DNA of 64,000 nt from Halovibrio salipaludis (GTDB lineage Bacteria > Pseudomonadota > Gammaproteobacteria > Pseudomonadales > Oleiphilaceae). This document shows positions 28,963 through 37,831 of this stretch, in pieces. The notes under the pieces were generated by a model. That model saw only the letters and a list, made by a program, of their open reading frames with translations. It was not told the origin of the DNA and did no database searches. Position 1 is the stretch's first letter. The number at the start of each line of letters is the position of its first letter. The stretch is from assembly GCF_002286965.1 (NCBI RefSeq), contig NZ_NSKD01000002.1, forward strand, positions 496,001 through 560,000, read 5' to 3'. The position numbers and the translations under genes are program-made.

Positions 28963-30048
28963 ATGACCATCAATACCGCTCTGCTGGTGGACGACTCCAA
29001 GGTCGCCCGCTTCGCCCTGAGCAAACTCCTTGAGAGCCGGAACATGGAGGTGAGCATGGCGGGCTCTGCCGAGGAGGCTCTGGATCTGCTGAACAGCGAA
29101 CAGCCGCCGGACGTCATCTTCATGGACCACCTTATGCCGGGCATGAATGGCGTGGAGGCCACCAAGGCCATCAAGCGCAACCCGGCAACCGCCTCCATCC
29201 CGGTGGTCATGTGCACCTCAAAGAAATCGGATGACTTCATCCAGGAAGCGCAGGGCTATGGGGTCTACAACATCCTCACCAAGCCCCCGCAGGCCGACGG
29301 GCTCGACAGCATCCTCACGGCACTCACCCAGGACCTGAACCAGGGTACCCTGCCCGAACCACCGGCGCCCGAGGATGTGGCCGAACCACCGGAGGACTCC
29401 GAGCCCCTTGAGACCGGGGCCAGAGTACGGCTTGCGGACAGCCCCCAGAGCACGGGCACCGAGGGGGACACCGTTCCCCTGACCACGGAGCTGATCGAAC
29501 AGATCGCGCGTTCAGCGGTGAAGACCCACATCCACAACCGGCTGCATGAGCTGCTTTCCAGTCTCTTCGACGAACAGCACGACCATGTCCGCCGCCTGAT
29601 CGAGGACAGTGAGCGCCGCCGGGAAGAGGCGATTGAAAAGCAGACCACGGATTTCCGCGAACTGGTGGAAAACCGACTGGAGGCGCTGAAGAATGAAGTA
29701 GCCGCTGAAGTCACCCTTAACCTGGGCAATGAACTCAGCGAACTGCGCCGGGAGATGCGGGAGCAGACCCAACAGGGACTGACGGAAAGCGACCTGAACG
29801 CACTCAAGGATCACCTGACAGCGACACAGACGGTGGATACGGAGTTCTGGCAGTCCCTGCAGTCGGAAGCGGTCCAGCAGGCCCATGACATCGCGCGGGA
29901 CACTTCCGAGGAGGTCGCCCAGCGCACCCTGGATCTCTACCGGCGTGAGCAGAAAACCACGGCAGCACGGATCTACACCATGGCACTGGCCGTCAGCCTG
30001 GGCATCTTCAGTCTCGGCATTGCCTGGCTGGGCGGGCTTATCGGCTGA
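28963..30048 (+). CDS. Response-regulator receiver protein with coiled coil and C-terminal membrane anchor
   Basis: The 361 residues start with a CheY-like receiver domain (about 1-125): acidic pair D10-D11, phospho-acceptor D55 in [12 protein letters not shown], a switch threonine in MCTSKK and lysine in ILTKPPQ. A Pro/Glu-rich linker, a long charged coiled coil (about 190-330) and one terminal membrane helix ([21 protein letters not shown]) follow. There is no DNA-binding or enzymatic output domain. The ATG at 28963 is chosen for its AGAGGAAG; an in-frame ATG at 28918 adds 15 residues. No histidine kinase is encoded nearby. Confidence 0.82.
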   Translation: MTINTALLVDDSKVARFALSKLLESRNMEVSMAGSAEEALDLLNSEQPPDVIFMDHLMPGMNGVEATKAIKRNPATASIPVVMCTSKKSDDFIQEAQGYGVYNILTKPPQADGLDSILTALTQDLNQGTLPEPPAPEDVAEPPEDSEPLETGARVRLADSPQSTGTEGDTVPLTTELIEQIARSAVKTHIHNRLHELLSSLFDEQHDHVRRLIEDSERRREEAIEKQTTDFRELVENRLEALKNEVAAEVTLNLGNELSELRREMREQTQQGLTESDLNALKDHLTATQTVDTEFWQSLQSEAVQQAHDIARDTSEEVAQRTLDLYRREQKTTAARIYTMALAVSLGIFSLGIAWLGGLIG

Positions 30049-30116
30049 GCGGCTGCCCGCCGCATGGGGTGATCTGCTACCATGCGGCCTTTCACAGCGC
30101 AGGCAGCCACCGCATC

Positions 30117-30968
30117 ATGAACCGTCTTTTCGTTGATAACCTGACCGTCATTGACTTTGCCTACCTGGACCGTCACCGCGGCCTGGTCGGCGAAAGCTGG
30201 ATCGTGGACATTGAACTCGCCGGCGAACTGAACGATGCCGGCATGGTGTTCGACTTCGGCCATGTCAAAAGCACCATCAAGGCGCACATTGACGACCAGG
30301 TGGATCACCGGCTGCTGATCCCTGCGGATTACTCCCGACTGCAATGGCTGGACCCGCAGTCCCCCGGCCATTTCCGCTGGCACCTGGAGGACGGCACCTG
30401 GATCGAGCACCGATCCCCTGCACAGGCCGTTGCCACCGTCCCCGGAGAAGCCGTTGAACGCCAGGCCATAGCCACCCGGCTGTCAGAAAGCCTTCAGCGG
30501 GTCCTCCCGGACAATGTCCACGAGGTACGCATCAATCTGCGCCTGGAGCAGATCGAGGGCGCCTGGTACCACTACGCTCACGGGCTCAAGAAACACGACG
30601 GCAACTGCCAGCGCATCGCCCACGGCCACCGTTCCCGCATCCAGATCCTGCGCAACGGTGAGCGTGCCCCGGACCTGGAGCACTACTGGGGCGAGCGCTG
30701 GCGTGATATCTACCTGGCAACGGCGGATGACCGGAACGACACCTTCGACGACGCGGGCATCTCCTATCACCGGTTCAGCTACGACTCGGACCAGGGCCAT
30801 TTTGAAATCGCCCTGCCTGCGGCCCGTACGGAGATCATGGGGCCTGATACCACCGTGGAATGGATTGCCTGCTACCTGTGGGATGAAACGCGGAAACTGG
30901 AACCGGAAAGCCGGATTGAGGTACACGCCTTTGAAGGGGTGAACAAGGGGGCTATAGCGGAGGGCTGA
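30117..30968 (+). CDS. Tandem-domain 6-pyruvoyl/6-carboxy-tetrahydropterin synthase family protein
   Basis: A 283-residue protein with two T-fold domains like QueD/PTPS. Domain 1 (about 1-145) has GMVFDFGHVK and VDHRLLIP but no HGH zinc motif at the expected place (YLDRHRGLVGESW). Domain 2 (about 150-283) has a QueD-like metal site, C-x4-HGH (GNCQRIAHGHRS). So the second half may bind zinc and the first half may be structural. Neither queuosine nor pterin genes are nearby, so the substrate is open. The start at 30117 is set by homology. A terminator follows directly. Confidence 0.72.
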   Translation: MNRLFVDNLTVIDFAYLDRHRGLVGESWIVDIELAGELNDAGMVFDFGHVKSTIKAHIDDQVDHRLLIPADYSRLQWLDPQSPGHFRWHLEDGTWIEHRSPAQAVATVPGEAVERQAIATRLSESLQRVLPDNVHEVRINLRLEQIEGAWYHYAHGLKKHDGNCQRIAHGHRSRIQILRNGERAPDLEHYWGERWRDIYLATADDRNDTFDDAGISYHRFSYDSDQGHFEIALPAARTEIMGPDTTVEWIACYLWDETRKLEPESRIEVHAFEGVNKGAIAEG

Positions 30969-30987
30969 GCCGGAATCCGGACATAAA

Positions 30988-31013
30988 AAAAGCCGGCCAA
31001 GTGGCCGGCTTTT
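30988..31013. terminator. Bidirectional rho-independent terminator
   Basis: AAAAGCCGGCC and GGCCGGCTTTT form an 11-bp stem with a small loop, with A- and T-runs on the two sides (ATAAAAAAAGCC...GGCTTTTC). It would stop the 30117 gene on the plus strand and the gltX-tRNA transcript on the minus strand. Confidence 0.88.
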
Positions 31014-31020
31014 CTGTATC

Positions 31021-31096
31021 TGGCGTCCCGTAGGGGACTCGAACCCCTGTTACTGCCGTGAAAGGGCAGTGTCCTAGGCCTCTAGACGAACGGGAC
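31021..31096 (-). tRNA. tRNA-Glu (anticodon TTC)
   Basis: Minus-strand 76-base cloverleaf: acceptor GTCCCGT pairs with ACGGGAC, the anticodon loop reads CTTTCAC (TTC at 31060-31062), the T-loop is GGTTCGAGTCC, and the 3' CCA is encoded. It lies eight bases after tRNA-Ala and downstream of gltX, whose product charges it. Confidence 0.97.
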
Positions 31097-31104
31097 TGAA
31101 AAAG

Positions 31105-31180
31105 TGGTGGAGCCAGGGAGGCTCGAACTCCCGACCTCGGCGCTGCCAGCGCCGCGCTCTCCCAGCTGAGCTATGGCCCC
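31105..31180 (-). tRNA. tRNA-Ala (anticodon GGC)
   Basis: Minus-strand 76-base cloverleaf: acceptor GGGGCCA pairs with TGGCTCC and includes the G3-U70 wobble that identifies alanine tRNA. The anticodon loop is GCTGGCAGC-like with GGC, and CCA is encoded. It sits 65 bases after the gltX stop and before tRNA-Glu. Confidence 0.97.
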
Positions 31181-31245
31181 ACTGCGTCCAACGGGTGCGT
31201 ATATTAGTGGCGACCCAGGGGCGCGTCAACCCCTGATTGCCGCCT

Positions 31246-32733
31246 TTATTCGCCGGTCTCCAGTGCCGCGTATTCCTTCTCGACCTTCTTAGCCTGTTTC
31301 TTCGAGAAACCGCCCAGCACATTCAGCGCGTGGCGCAGACGCGCCCGACTCACGTCCGGGCCAAGAAGCCCCATGGAGTCCACCACTGACCAGGAGTTGG
31401 GCGTCCCGGCCACAGCCACGAAAATCGGGAACATGAACTCCCCCATCTTGAGTCCCATGGCACCCGCAAGCGCCTTGAGATCGGCAAAGACCGTATCCCG
31501 ACTCCAGTGACGCTCCGCCTCAAGCCGCCACAGGGCGAACTGGAGAATCCGCCGCACGGTCTCCTCCTCCAGCTTGCGGTGCTGGAAATCCTCAGGGCGC
31601 ACATCCAGCATCCCGGAGAACATGAACGACGCCATCGGGGCAATGTCCGAAAAGGTCTCAACACGGCTCTTGAGGTGCGGCACCAGCGGCGCCAGCTGGT
31701 CACGGCTGAACCACCAGTCCCCCACCCGGTCCATGAAGGCCTCGTCGGTCAGTGTCTCGCGGATCCACAGGCCGTTGAGCCAGCGCAGCTTGGCCTGGTC
31801 GAACACGGGCCCGCCCAGTGACACGCGATGGATATCGAATTCCGCCTGCATCTCATCAAGCGTGAACCGCTCCCGCTCGTCCGGCATGGACCAGCCCATG
31901 CGCCCCAGGAAGTTCAGCACCGCCTCGGGCATGAAACCGAGCCGCTCGTACAGATCGATGCTGGTGGGGTTCTTGCGCTTGCTGAGCTTGGTGCCGTCCT
32001 CATTGCGCAGCAGCGGCATGTGGCACAGCGTCGGCATGTCCCAGCCGAAGTAGTCATACAGCAGCCTGTGCTTGGGCGCGGAGTTGATCCACTCCTCGCC
32101 CCGGATCACATGGGTGATGCCCATACGGTGGTCGTCGACGACGTTCGCCAGGTGGTAGGTGGGCATGCCATCGGACTTGAGCAGGATCTGACAGTCGATC
32201 TGGGTCCAGTCGATGGTGACCGTGCCCCGCAGCATGTCCTCAATCTCGCACACGCCCTCTTCCGGCACCTTCATCCGGATCACGTAGGGCTCACCGGCGT
32301 CCATACGACGCTTAACCTCATCCGCGGACAGCTCCAGGTCCCCCTTGATGCCCGGGTTGAGGCCCTGCTCCCGGCGGGCATCACGGATGGCATCCAGTTC
32401 CTCGGGGCTGCGGAAGCAATAGAACGCATGACCGCTCTCGACCAGCTGTTCGGCATAGGCACGATACTCGTCGCGGCGCTCGGACTGACGGTAGGGGCCG
32501 TATTCGCCGCCCACATCCGGCCCCTCGTCCCATTCCAGCCCCAGCCAGCGCAGGGAATCCAGGATCGCCTGCTCGGATTCCGGTGTGCTTCTGGCCTGGT
32601 CGGTATCCTCAATCCTCAGGATGAACTGCCCGCCGTGCTGGCGTGCAAAGCACTGGTTGAACAGCGCGATATAGGCCGTACCCACATGCGGGTCGCCGGT
32701 GGGCGAAGGGGCGATTCGGGTTCTGACGGTCAT
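31246..32733 (-). CDS. gltX: Glutamyl-tRNA synthetase
   Basis: Charges tRNA-Glu with glutamate. The 495 residues have the class I HIGH-type motif at residues 9-20 ([12 protein letters not shown]), RIEDTD for glutamate and ATP binding, and the KLSKRK motif near residue 245. The C-terminal anticodon-binding domain is present in full, so this is not the short GluQ enzyme. It is followed on the same strand by tRNA-Ala and tRNA-Glu, so enzyme and substrate tRNA may share a transcript. A perfect -10 lies about 50 bases upstream. Confidence 0.97.
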   Translation of the reverse strand: MTVRTRIAPSPTGDPHVGTAYIALFNQCFARQHGGQFILRIEDTDQARSTPESEQAILDSLRWLGLEWDEGPDVGGEYGPYRQSERRDEYRAYAEQLVESGHAFYCFRSPEELDAIRDARREQGLNPGIKGDLELSADEVKRRMDAGEPYVIRMKVPEEGVCEIEDMLRGTVTIDWTQIDCQILLKSDGMPTYHLANVVDDHRMGITHVIRGEEWINSAPKHRLLYDYFGWDMPTLCHMPLLRNEDGTKLSKRKNPTSIDLYERLGFMPEAVLNFLGRMGWSMPDERERFTLDEMQAEFDIHRVSLGGPVFDQAKLRWLNGLWIRETLTDEAFMDRVGDWWFSRDQLAPLVPHLKSRVETFSDIAPMASFMFSGMLDVRPEDFQHRKLEEETVRRILQFALWRLEAERHWSRDTVFADLKALAGAMGLKMGEFMFPIFVAVAGTPNSWSVVDSMGLLGPDVSRARLRHALNVLGGFSKKQAKKVEKEYAALETGE

Positions 32734-32784
32734 GTCGGTTCCTGGCTCCTCGAATAGGTCGGCATCGGCTCGATGAAAGCGCGC

Positions 32785-32790
32785 ATTATA
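32785..32790 (-). promoter_or_regulatory. Candidate -10 element for gltX
   Basis: Minus-strand TATAAT in the context GGCGTTATAATGCG, about 50 bases before the gltX ATG. The region 17 bases further upstream has no good -35. Confidence 0.45.
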
Positions 32791-32854
32791 ACGCCTCCAC
32801 CGGGCCGGGTCGTCCTTCCGTATCCTCCCCTATGGTCGATCCGGCCATGATTGG

Positions 32855-32860
32855 ATAGAA
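32855..32860 (+). promoter_or_regulatory. Candidate -10 element for znuA
   Basis: TAGAAT followed by GGCGCCTCC. The same 15 bases precede mfd at 47266-47280. Transcription would start near 32867, just before the Zur-like site. Confidence 0.4.
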
Positions 32861-32878
32861 TGGCGCCTCCACCAACAT

Positions 32879-32891
32879 GTTATGTTATAAC
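32879..32891 (+). promoter_or_regulatory. Zur-like operator before znuA
   Basis: GTTATGTTATAAC differs at one position from the gammaproteobacterial Zur core GTTATA-N-TATAAC as I recall it. It ends five bases before the znuA ATG, so Zn-loaded Zur would block transcription or early elongation of znuA. Confidence 0.7.
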
Positions 32892-32896
32892 GATCT

Positions 32897-33802
32897 ATGA
32901 CAAGACGACGCCTGCTGTGCCTGTTGCTACTCCTTCTGGGCTTCACTTCGTCCCCCGCCTGGGCGGAGCGCCCGCTCATTGTCACCAGCACCCACCCCCT
33001 GGCACTGATCGTCAAGGAAGTGGCTGGCGAGCAGGCGGATGTCCGGGCGCTGGTGCCCGCGGATGTCAGCCCCCACCACTACAGCATGCGGCCCTCCGAA
33101 CGCCGCAGCCTCGCGGAGGCGGACCGCATCTACTGGCTGGGGGCCGGGCTGGAACCCTACCTGCAGGGGACCATGAGTGACAGCACGCTGGCCGGCAAGA
33201 CCCGGACGCTGGTCGGGGCACCCCAAGAGCCCGCGAAAAATGATGATCATGGGCACCATCACGGCACCGGCGAGGATCCCCATGTCTGGCTGTCTCCTGA
33301 GAGGGCCCTTGCCATGGCCCGGCGTGCCCGGGAAACCCTGGGCGCACTGGACGGGGTGGACGACCAGGCCATTGAACGCAATTACCAACATTTTGAGCAG
33401 GAGCTTGCTGAGACCACGGAGCGCATCCGCGCACAGCTTGAGCCTCTGCAGGTGATTACCCTGTTCACCTATCACGATGCGTTCCACTATTTCGCGGATC
33501 ACTTCGGGCTGACCATCGCCGGGACGCTCACCAGCAACCCGGAGCGCAGCCCCAGCGCGCGGCACATCGCTGGCCTCCAGCAGTCCCTTGAAGCGGCACG
33601 ATTCCCCTGTATCATGATGGAAACCCAACTCGGCGGTGACTGGTGGCGGGGCCTGGATGTGCCCCAGCCCCTCGCCGTCAGCCGCTGGGACCCAATCGGG
33701 GGTGACATCCCGATCGCCGTGGGCGGCTATACAGCGTTCCTGGAGTCCCTTGCGGACGCGGTGAGCCGCTGTCGCCCCGAACAACAGTCCGAGGAAAAGT
33801 AG
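32897..33802 (+). CDS. znuA: Zinc ABC transporter substrate-binding protein ZnuA
   Basis: Periplasmic zinc-binding component of an ABC importer. The 301 residues start with a signal peptide (about 1-24, LLLLLGFTSSPAWA), then a cluster A-I fold with histidines in SPHHYSMRPS, a His-rich loop (DDHGHHHG), the EDPHVWLSPE segment and TYHDAFHYFADHFG. The Zur-like operator upstream fits zinc repression. No Shine-Dalgarno is visible between that site and the ATG. The permease and ATPase genes znuB and znuC are not in this window, so the gene stands alone next to dusA. Confidence 0.92.
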   Translation: MTRRRLLCLLLLLLGFTSSPAWAERPLIVTSTHPLALIVKEVAGEQADVRALVPADVSPHHYSMRPSERRSLAEADRIYWLGAGLEPYLQGTMSDSTLAGKTRTLVGAPQEPAKNDDHGHHHGTGEDPHVWLSPERALAMARRARETLGALDGVDDQAIERNYQHFEQELAETTERIRAQLEPLQVITLFTYHDAFHYFADHFGLTIAGTLTSNPERSPSARHIAGLQQSLEAARFPCIMMETQLGGDWWRGLDVPQPLAVSRWDPIGGDIPIAVGGYTAFLESLADAVSRCRPEQQSEEK

Positions 33803-33808
33803 ACCGGC

Positions 33809-34801
33809 ATGCAGCGCCCCGAACCGGATCGCCGATTCAGCATCGCACCAATGATGGACCACACCACCCGGGACTACCGCTGGTTCGTCCGGGGTCTGAC
33901 CCATCATGCCCTGCTCTACACCGAAATGGTAACCACTGGTGCCCTCATCCATGGCGACCGGGCACGCTTCCTGGACTATGACGTGGAGGAGCATCCCGTT
34001 GCGCTGCAGCTGGGGGGCGCGGACCCTGCGGAACTCGCCCAGTGCGCGGCCATGGCCGAGGCCTGGGGCTATGATGAGGTCAACCTGAACGTGGGGTGCC
34101 CCAGCGACCGGGTCCAGAACAACCGTATCGGCGCCTGCCTGATGGCAGAGCCGGACACTGTTGCCCATGCGGTGGCCGCCATGAAGGCCAGCACGGCCCT
34201 GCCCGTCACCGTCAAACATCGCATCGGCATCGACGGCCACGAGCAGTGGGAGGACCTGGTCCACTTCATCGAGCGGGTCGCGGAGGCCGGATGCCGCACC
34301 TTCATCGTACATGCGCGCATCGCCATCCTTCAGGGGCTCAGCCCCAAGGAGAACCGGGAGGTGCCGCCACTGAAGTACGACTGGGTCCATGCCCTGCGGG
34401 AACGGTTCCCCCAGCTGGAAATCATCATCAATGGCGGTTTCTGGCAGATGGACGCCATCCGCGAGCAGCTCAGGCACGTGGACGGCGTCATGATCGGGCG
34501 CGCCGCCTACCAGCAGCCCTGGCTGCTGAGCCGCGTGGACCCGGAGATCCACGGCACGCCAGAGCCCAGCATCACGCGCACAGAGGCCATCGAGCGGTTC
34601 ATCCCCTATCTGGAACGGCGTCTGGCCGAGGGCGTCCCCCTGCAGGCGATGACCCGCCACATCATGAACCTCTTCCACGGCTGTGCGGGCGGCCGCCAGT
34701 TCCGCCGCCATCTCAGCGAGAACGCCCATCGCGCCGGGGCCGGCACCGGGGTTGTCCGGGAGGCGCTGGCGCTGGTCCAGGAAAAGGCCGATGCCGCCTG
34801 A
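33809..34801 (+). CDS. dusA: tRNA-dihydrouridine(20/20a) synthase DusA
   Basis: FMN-dependent enzyme that reduces uridine 20/20a in the tRNA D-loop. The 330 residues show SIAPMMDHTTRDYR at the N terminus, the catalytic cysteine in LNVGCPSDRVQ near residue 97, VKHRIGID, and the DusA signature HARIAILQGLSPKENR, which separates it from DusB and DusC. It begins six bases after znuA, so it may be read from the zinc-controlled promoter. Confidence 0.95.
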   Translation: MQRPEPDRRFSIAPMMDHTTRDYRWFVRGLTHHALLYTEMVTTGALIHGDRARFLDYDVEEHPVALQLGGADPAELAQCAAMAEAWGYDEVNLNVGCPSDRVQNNRIGACLMAEPDTVAHAVAAMKASTALPVTVKHRIGIDGHEQWEDLVHFIERVAEAGCRTFIVHARIAILQGLSPKENREVPPLKYDWVHALRERFPQLEIIINGGFWQMDAIREQLRHVDGVMIGRAAYQQPWLLSRVDPEIHGTPEPSITRTEAIERFIPYLERRLAEGVPLQAMTRHIMNLFHGCAGGRQFRRHLSENAHRAGAGTGVVREALALVQEKADAA

Positions 34802-34905
34802 CAGGCGGATTCCGCGCTTGTGACACCGGCGACAGCGCGCTATCGTGACTCGGGTTACCCTTCAGGGTTCCAGACACCCGGATGCACAATGGACGCAACC
34901 AGCCG

Positions 34906-35871
34906 ATGACTTCCAAACTTGATCAGCTCCGCCAAATGACCACCGTGGTCGCCGACACCGGTGACCTGGACGCCATCCGCCAATGGCAGCCGAGGGATGC
35001 CACAACCAACCCGTCGCTGCTGCTCAAGGCCGTGTCCTCCGACGCCTATCGAAGCCTGGTGGAACAGGCACTGGCCTGGGCCCGGGAACAGGACCGGAGC
35101 GCTTCTCCGGACCCGGTTCTGGCCGGGGACTGCCTGGCCGTACTGGCGGGAGAACAGATCCTGGAGAGCGTGCCGGGCATGGTCTCCACGGAGGTCGATG
35201 CGCGCCTGTCGTTCGACCGTGATGCCACCATTGCCCGTGCCCGCGAGCTTACGCAGCTCTACCGCCAGCGGGGCGTGGACACCGACAGGGTCATGATCAA
35301 GATCGCCGCCACCTGGGAAGGCATCCAGGCAGCCCGGGTTCTGGAACGCGAAGGCATTGCGTGCAACCTGACACTGCTGTTCTCATTCACCCAGGCAATG
35401 GCCTGCGCCGATGCCGGCGCCACGCTGATTTCGCCCTTTGTAGGGCGCATCCTGGACTGGCATCTGGCGCAGGCGGGCCTGGATGCCATTGAGCCGGGCG
35501 AGGATCCCGGTGTGCGCTCGGTACAGCGCATCTACGACTATTACAAGGCGCACAACTACCGCACCATCGTCATGGGGGCGAGTTTCCGCAACCAGGGCGA
35601 GATCGAGCACCTGGCCGGCTGCGACCGGCTGACAATCAGCCCGCAGCTGCTGGAATCGCTGTCACAGGATACCGGCACCCTGGAACGTCGCCTGGATCCC
35701 GGAAACGCCAGCCAAACGGAAACATATCCCCCGCTGGATGAGCGCGGCTTCCGCTGGCACCTCAATGAGGATGCCATGGCCACCGATAAGCTTGCTGATG
35801 GCATCCGGCGCTTTGCCGCCGACCAGCGTCAGCTGGAGAAGAATCTGGGAGACTGGATCCAGGCCGCCTGA
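34906..35871 (+). CDS. tal: Transaldolase (TalB type)
   Basis: Transfers a dihydroxyacetone unit in the non-oxidative pentose phosphate pathway. The start at 34906 ([20 protein letters not shown]) matches the family; an ATG at 34882 adds eight residues without support. The 321 residues include the Schiff-base lysine in [21 protein letters not shown] near the N terminus and [11 protein letters not shown]. It lies 26 bases before the DAHP synthase gene, so erythrose-4-phosphate supply and use are adjacent. Confidence 0.96.
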   Translation: MTSKLDQLRQMTTVVADTGDLDAIRQWQPRDATTNPSLLLKAVSSDAYRSLVEQALAWAREQDRSASPDPVLAGDCLAVLAGEQILESVPGMVSTEVDARLSFDRDATIARARELTQLYRQRGVDTDRVMIKIAATWEGIQAARVLEREGIACNLTLLFSFTQAMACADAGATLISPFVGRILDWHLAQAGLDAIEPGEDPGVRSVQRIYDYYKAHNYRTIVMGASFRNQGEIEHLAGCDRLTISPQLLESLSQDTGTLERRLDPGNASQTETYPPLDERGFRWHLNEDAMATDKLADGIRRFAADQRQLEKNLGDWIQAA

Positions 35872-35897
35872 ACGCCATACAGAGACCCGGAGGGCCC

Positions 35898-37010
35898 ATG
35901 CTACTGATACTTCACCCGGATACGGCTCGCGACAGCGAAGCGTACCGCGAGACCATGAACTTCCTCGATCAGCTCAGCAATGTCGAGGTCCGTGTCCATG
36001 ACGTGCTCGGAAGCCAGCAGACACTGACCGAGGTCTACCTGATCGGCGACACCAAGGCCCTCGACGCCGGGGAGATTGAAGCGCTGCCCGCCGTTGAGCG
36101 GGTCATCCGCATTTCCGACGATTTCCGGGTTCTGGGCAGGCACAGTGACGCCGAACGCCAGACCGGCTTCGACTACAACGGCATCCACTTTGACCAGGAC
36201 AACCTCAATGTCTTTGCCGGCCTGTGCGCGGTGGACAATCCCACTCACGTGGAGGAGATGCTCCGGGCGCTGAAGGACAATGGCCAGCAGTGCACCCGCA
36301 TGGGCGCCTACAAGCCCCGCACCAACCCCTATTCCTTCCAGGGCCATGGCGCCGACTGCCTGCCCTGGGTGTTCGAACTTGCGGGCCGGTACGACATCCG
36401 GGTAGTCGCCATGGAGGTGACCCATGAGAACCACGTGCAGGAGATCGAACAGGCCCTTGAGCAGACCGGGCACCCGACCGGCGTGATGCTCCAGGTCGGG
36501 ACCCGCAATACCCAGAACTTCGAGCTGCTCAAGGCCCTGGGCCGCCAGAGCACCTTTCCGGTGCTGCTCAAGCGCGGATTCGGCATCACCCTGAACGAAT
36601 CCCTCAACGCGGCTGAATACCTGGCCACCGAGGGCAACACCAATGTGATCTTCTGCCTTCGGGGCATGAAAACCGAGGCCGGCAACCCACACCGTAACCT
36701 CGTTGATTTCGCCCACATTCCGGTGGTCAAGCGCCTGACCCGCATGCCGGTGTGCATTGATCCTTCCCACTCCGTGGGTGTCCGCGACCGGGCACCGGAT
36801 GGAATGTCCGATATCGTCCACGCCACTGCCCAGGGGGTGATCGCCGGGGCCAACATGATCCTGGCGGACTTCCATCCGAACCCGGAAAAAGCCCTGGTGG
36901 ACGGCCCCCAGGCAATGCTGCCCCGGGATCTGCCCCGGTTCCTTAAAGACGTTGAACTCTGCCACGAGACGTACCGCAAACGGCGCGCTCTCTACACCGA
37001 TAACGGATGA
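35898..37010 (+). CDS. 3-deoxy-7-phosphoheptulonate (DAHP) synthase, class I-beta type
   Basis: Condenses phosphoenolpyruvate and erythrose-4-phosphate in the first shikimate step. The 370 residues have a short N-terminal ferredoxin-like regulatory domain (about 1-100) and a KDO8P-synthase-like barrel with GAYKPRTNPYSFQGHG, LLKRGFG and the metal site CIDPSHSVG. That layout is the I-beta form, unlike the E. coli AroF/G/H form. GGAGG precedes the ATG at good distance. It sits between transaldolase and the phosphodiesterase gene, all on the plus strand. Confidence 0.9.
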   Translation: MLLILHPDTARDSEAYRETMNFLDQLSNVEVRVHDVLGSQQTLTEVYLIGDTKALDAGEIEALPAVERVIRISDDFRVLGRHSDAERQTGFDYNGIHFDQDNLNVFAGLCAVDNPTHVEEMLRALKDNGQQCTRMGAYKPRTNPYSFQGHGADCLPWVFELAGRYDIRVVAMEVTHENHVQEIEQALEQTGHPTGVMLQVGTRNTQNFELLKALGRQSTFPVLLKRGFGITLNESLNAAEYLATEGNTNVIFCLRGMKTEAGNPHRNLVDFAHIPVVKRLTRMPVCIDPSHSVGVRDRAPDGMSDIVHATAQGVIAGANMILADFHPNPEKALVDGPQAMLPRDLPRFLKDVELCHETYRKRRALYTDNG

Positions 37011-37027
37011 AGGAGGCATCCGCGTCC

Positions 37028-37831
37028 ATGCTGATCTACGGCCATCGCGGCGCCAAAGGCGAAGCACCCGAGAACACCCTTGCCGGCTTCATGCACGCCT
37101 ACCGCCATGGCATCCGCCGCTTTGAGATGGACATTATCCTTTCCCAGGACGGCGTCCCCGTGGTCATTCACGACCGCTCCCTGCTGCGCACCACGGGCAG
37201 TGACCGGGCTGTCAGCTCGGTGTCCGCCTTGGAGATGAGCACCCTGGACGCCCGCCAGAACACCGCGAACTGGCACCATGCCACCGGCATTCCCAGCCTT
37301 GATGATGTGGTATGGGCCTGCCCCGACTACCAGCATCTTCAGCTGGAGGTGAAGTCCGACGAGCGCGGCCGGCTCAACCGGCTCTGCAACCGTCTGGTCG
37401 AGTGGATCCAGCGGGAAAACCTCTACGATCGGATCACCCTGACCTCAAGCAATACCGGTTTCCTGCGCTCGGCCAGGAGGCTGGATCGCCGGGTGAGCCT
37501 GGGCTATGTGGCGGAACGCCGCTTCCCCTCCCCGGTCAGACAGGCCAGGAGTCTTGACTGCCAGTACCTGTGCTGCAATCACCGGATCTGCAGCTCGGGC
37601 CTGGTCAGCGACGCCCGCAACAAAGGCATGAGCGTGTCCACATGGACAGTCAACCGGATCCACGACATGCTGATGCTGGAGAAAATGGGCGTGGCGTCCG
37701 TGATTACGGACTACCCAACCAGCGCCCTGATCTACTTCGAGAACCGGCGTCGGCTGGGGCATCAGGTGGAGAGCCTGCGCGGCCCGGAGACCGACACAGA
37801 CCCGGATCCGTCTCTCAGAAAATCCGGTTGA
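37028..37831 (+). CDS. Glycerophosphodiester phosphodiesterase family protein
   Basis: A 267-residue GDPD-barrel protein that would hydrolyse glycerophosphodiesters to glycerol-3-phosphate and an alcohol. Key residues are [17 protein letters not shown], then [18 protein letters not shown] with the second histidine, LQLEVKS and STWTVN near the end. I prefer the ATG at 37028, with AAGGAGG ahead; one at 37007 overlaps the previous stop. No signal peptide is seen, so it is cytosolic. Its end overlaps the convergent sthA by 17 bases. Confidence 0.88.
   Translation: MLIYGHRGAKGEAPENTLAGFMHAYRHGIRRFEMDIILSQDGVPVVIHDRSLLRTTGSDRAVSSVSALEMSTLDARQNTANWHHATGIPSLDDVVWACPDYQHLQLEVKSDERGRLNRLCNRLVEWIQRENLYDRITLTSSNTGFLRSARRLDRRVSLGYVAERRFPSPVRQARSLDCQYLCCNHRICSSGLVSDARNKGMSVSTWTVNRIHDMLMLEKMGVASVITDYPTSALIYFENRRRLGHQVESLRGPETDTDPDPSLRKSG

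Noticed and set aside
32927-34729. A 600-codon minus-strand frame across znuA and dusA
   Set aside because: It spans two unrelated, convincingly identified plus-strand genes, so it is a shadow.
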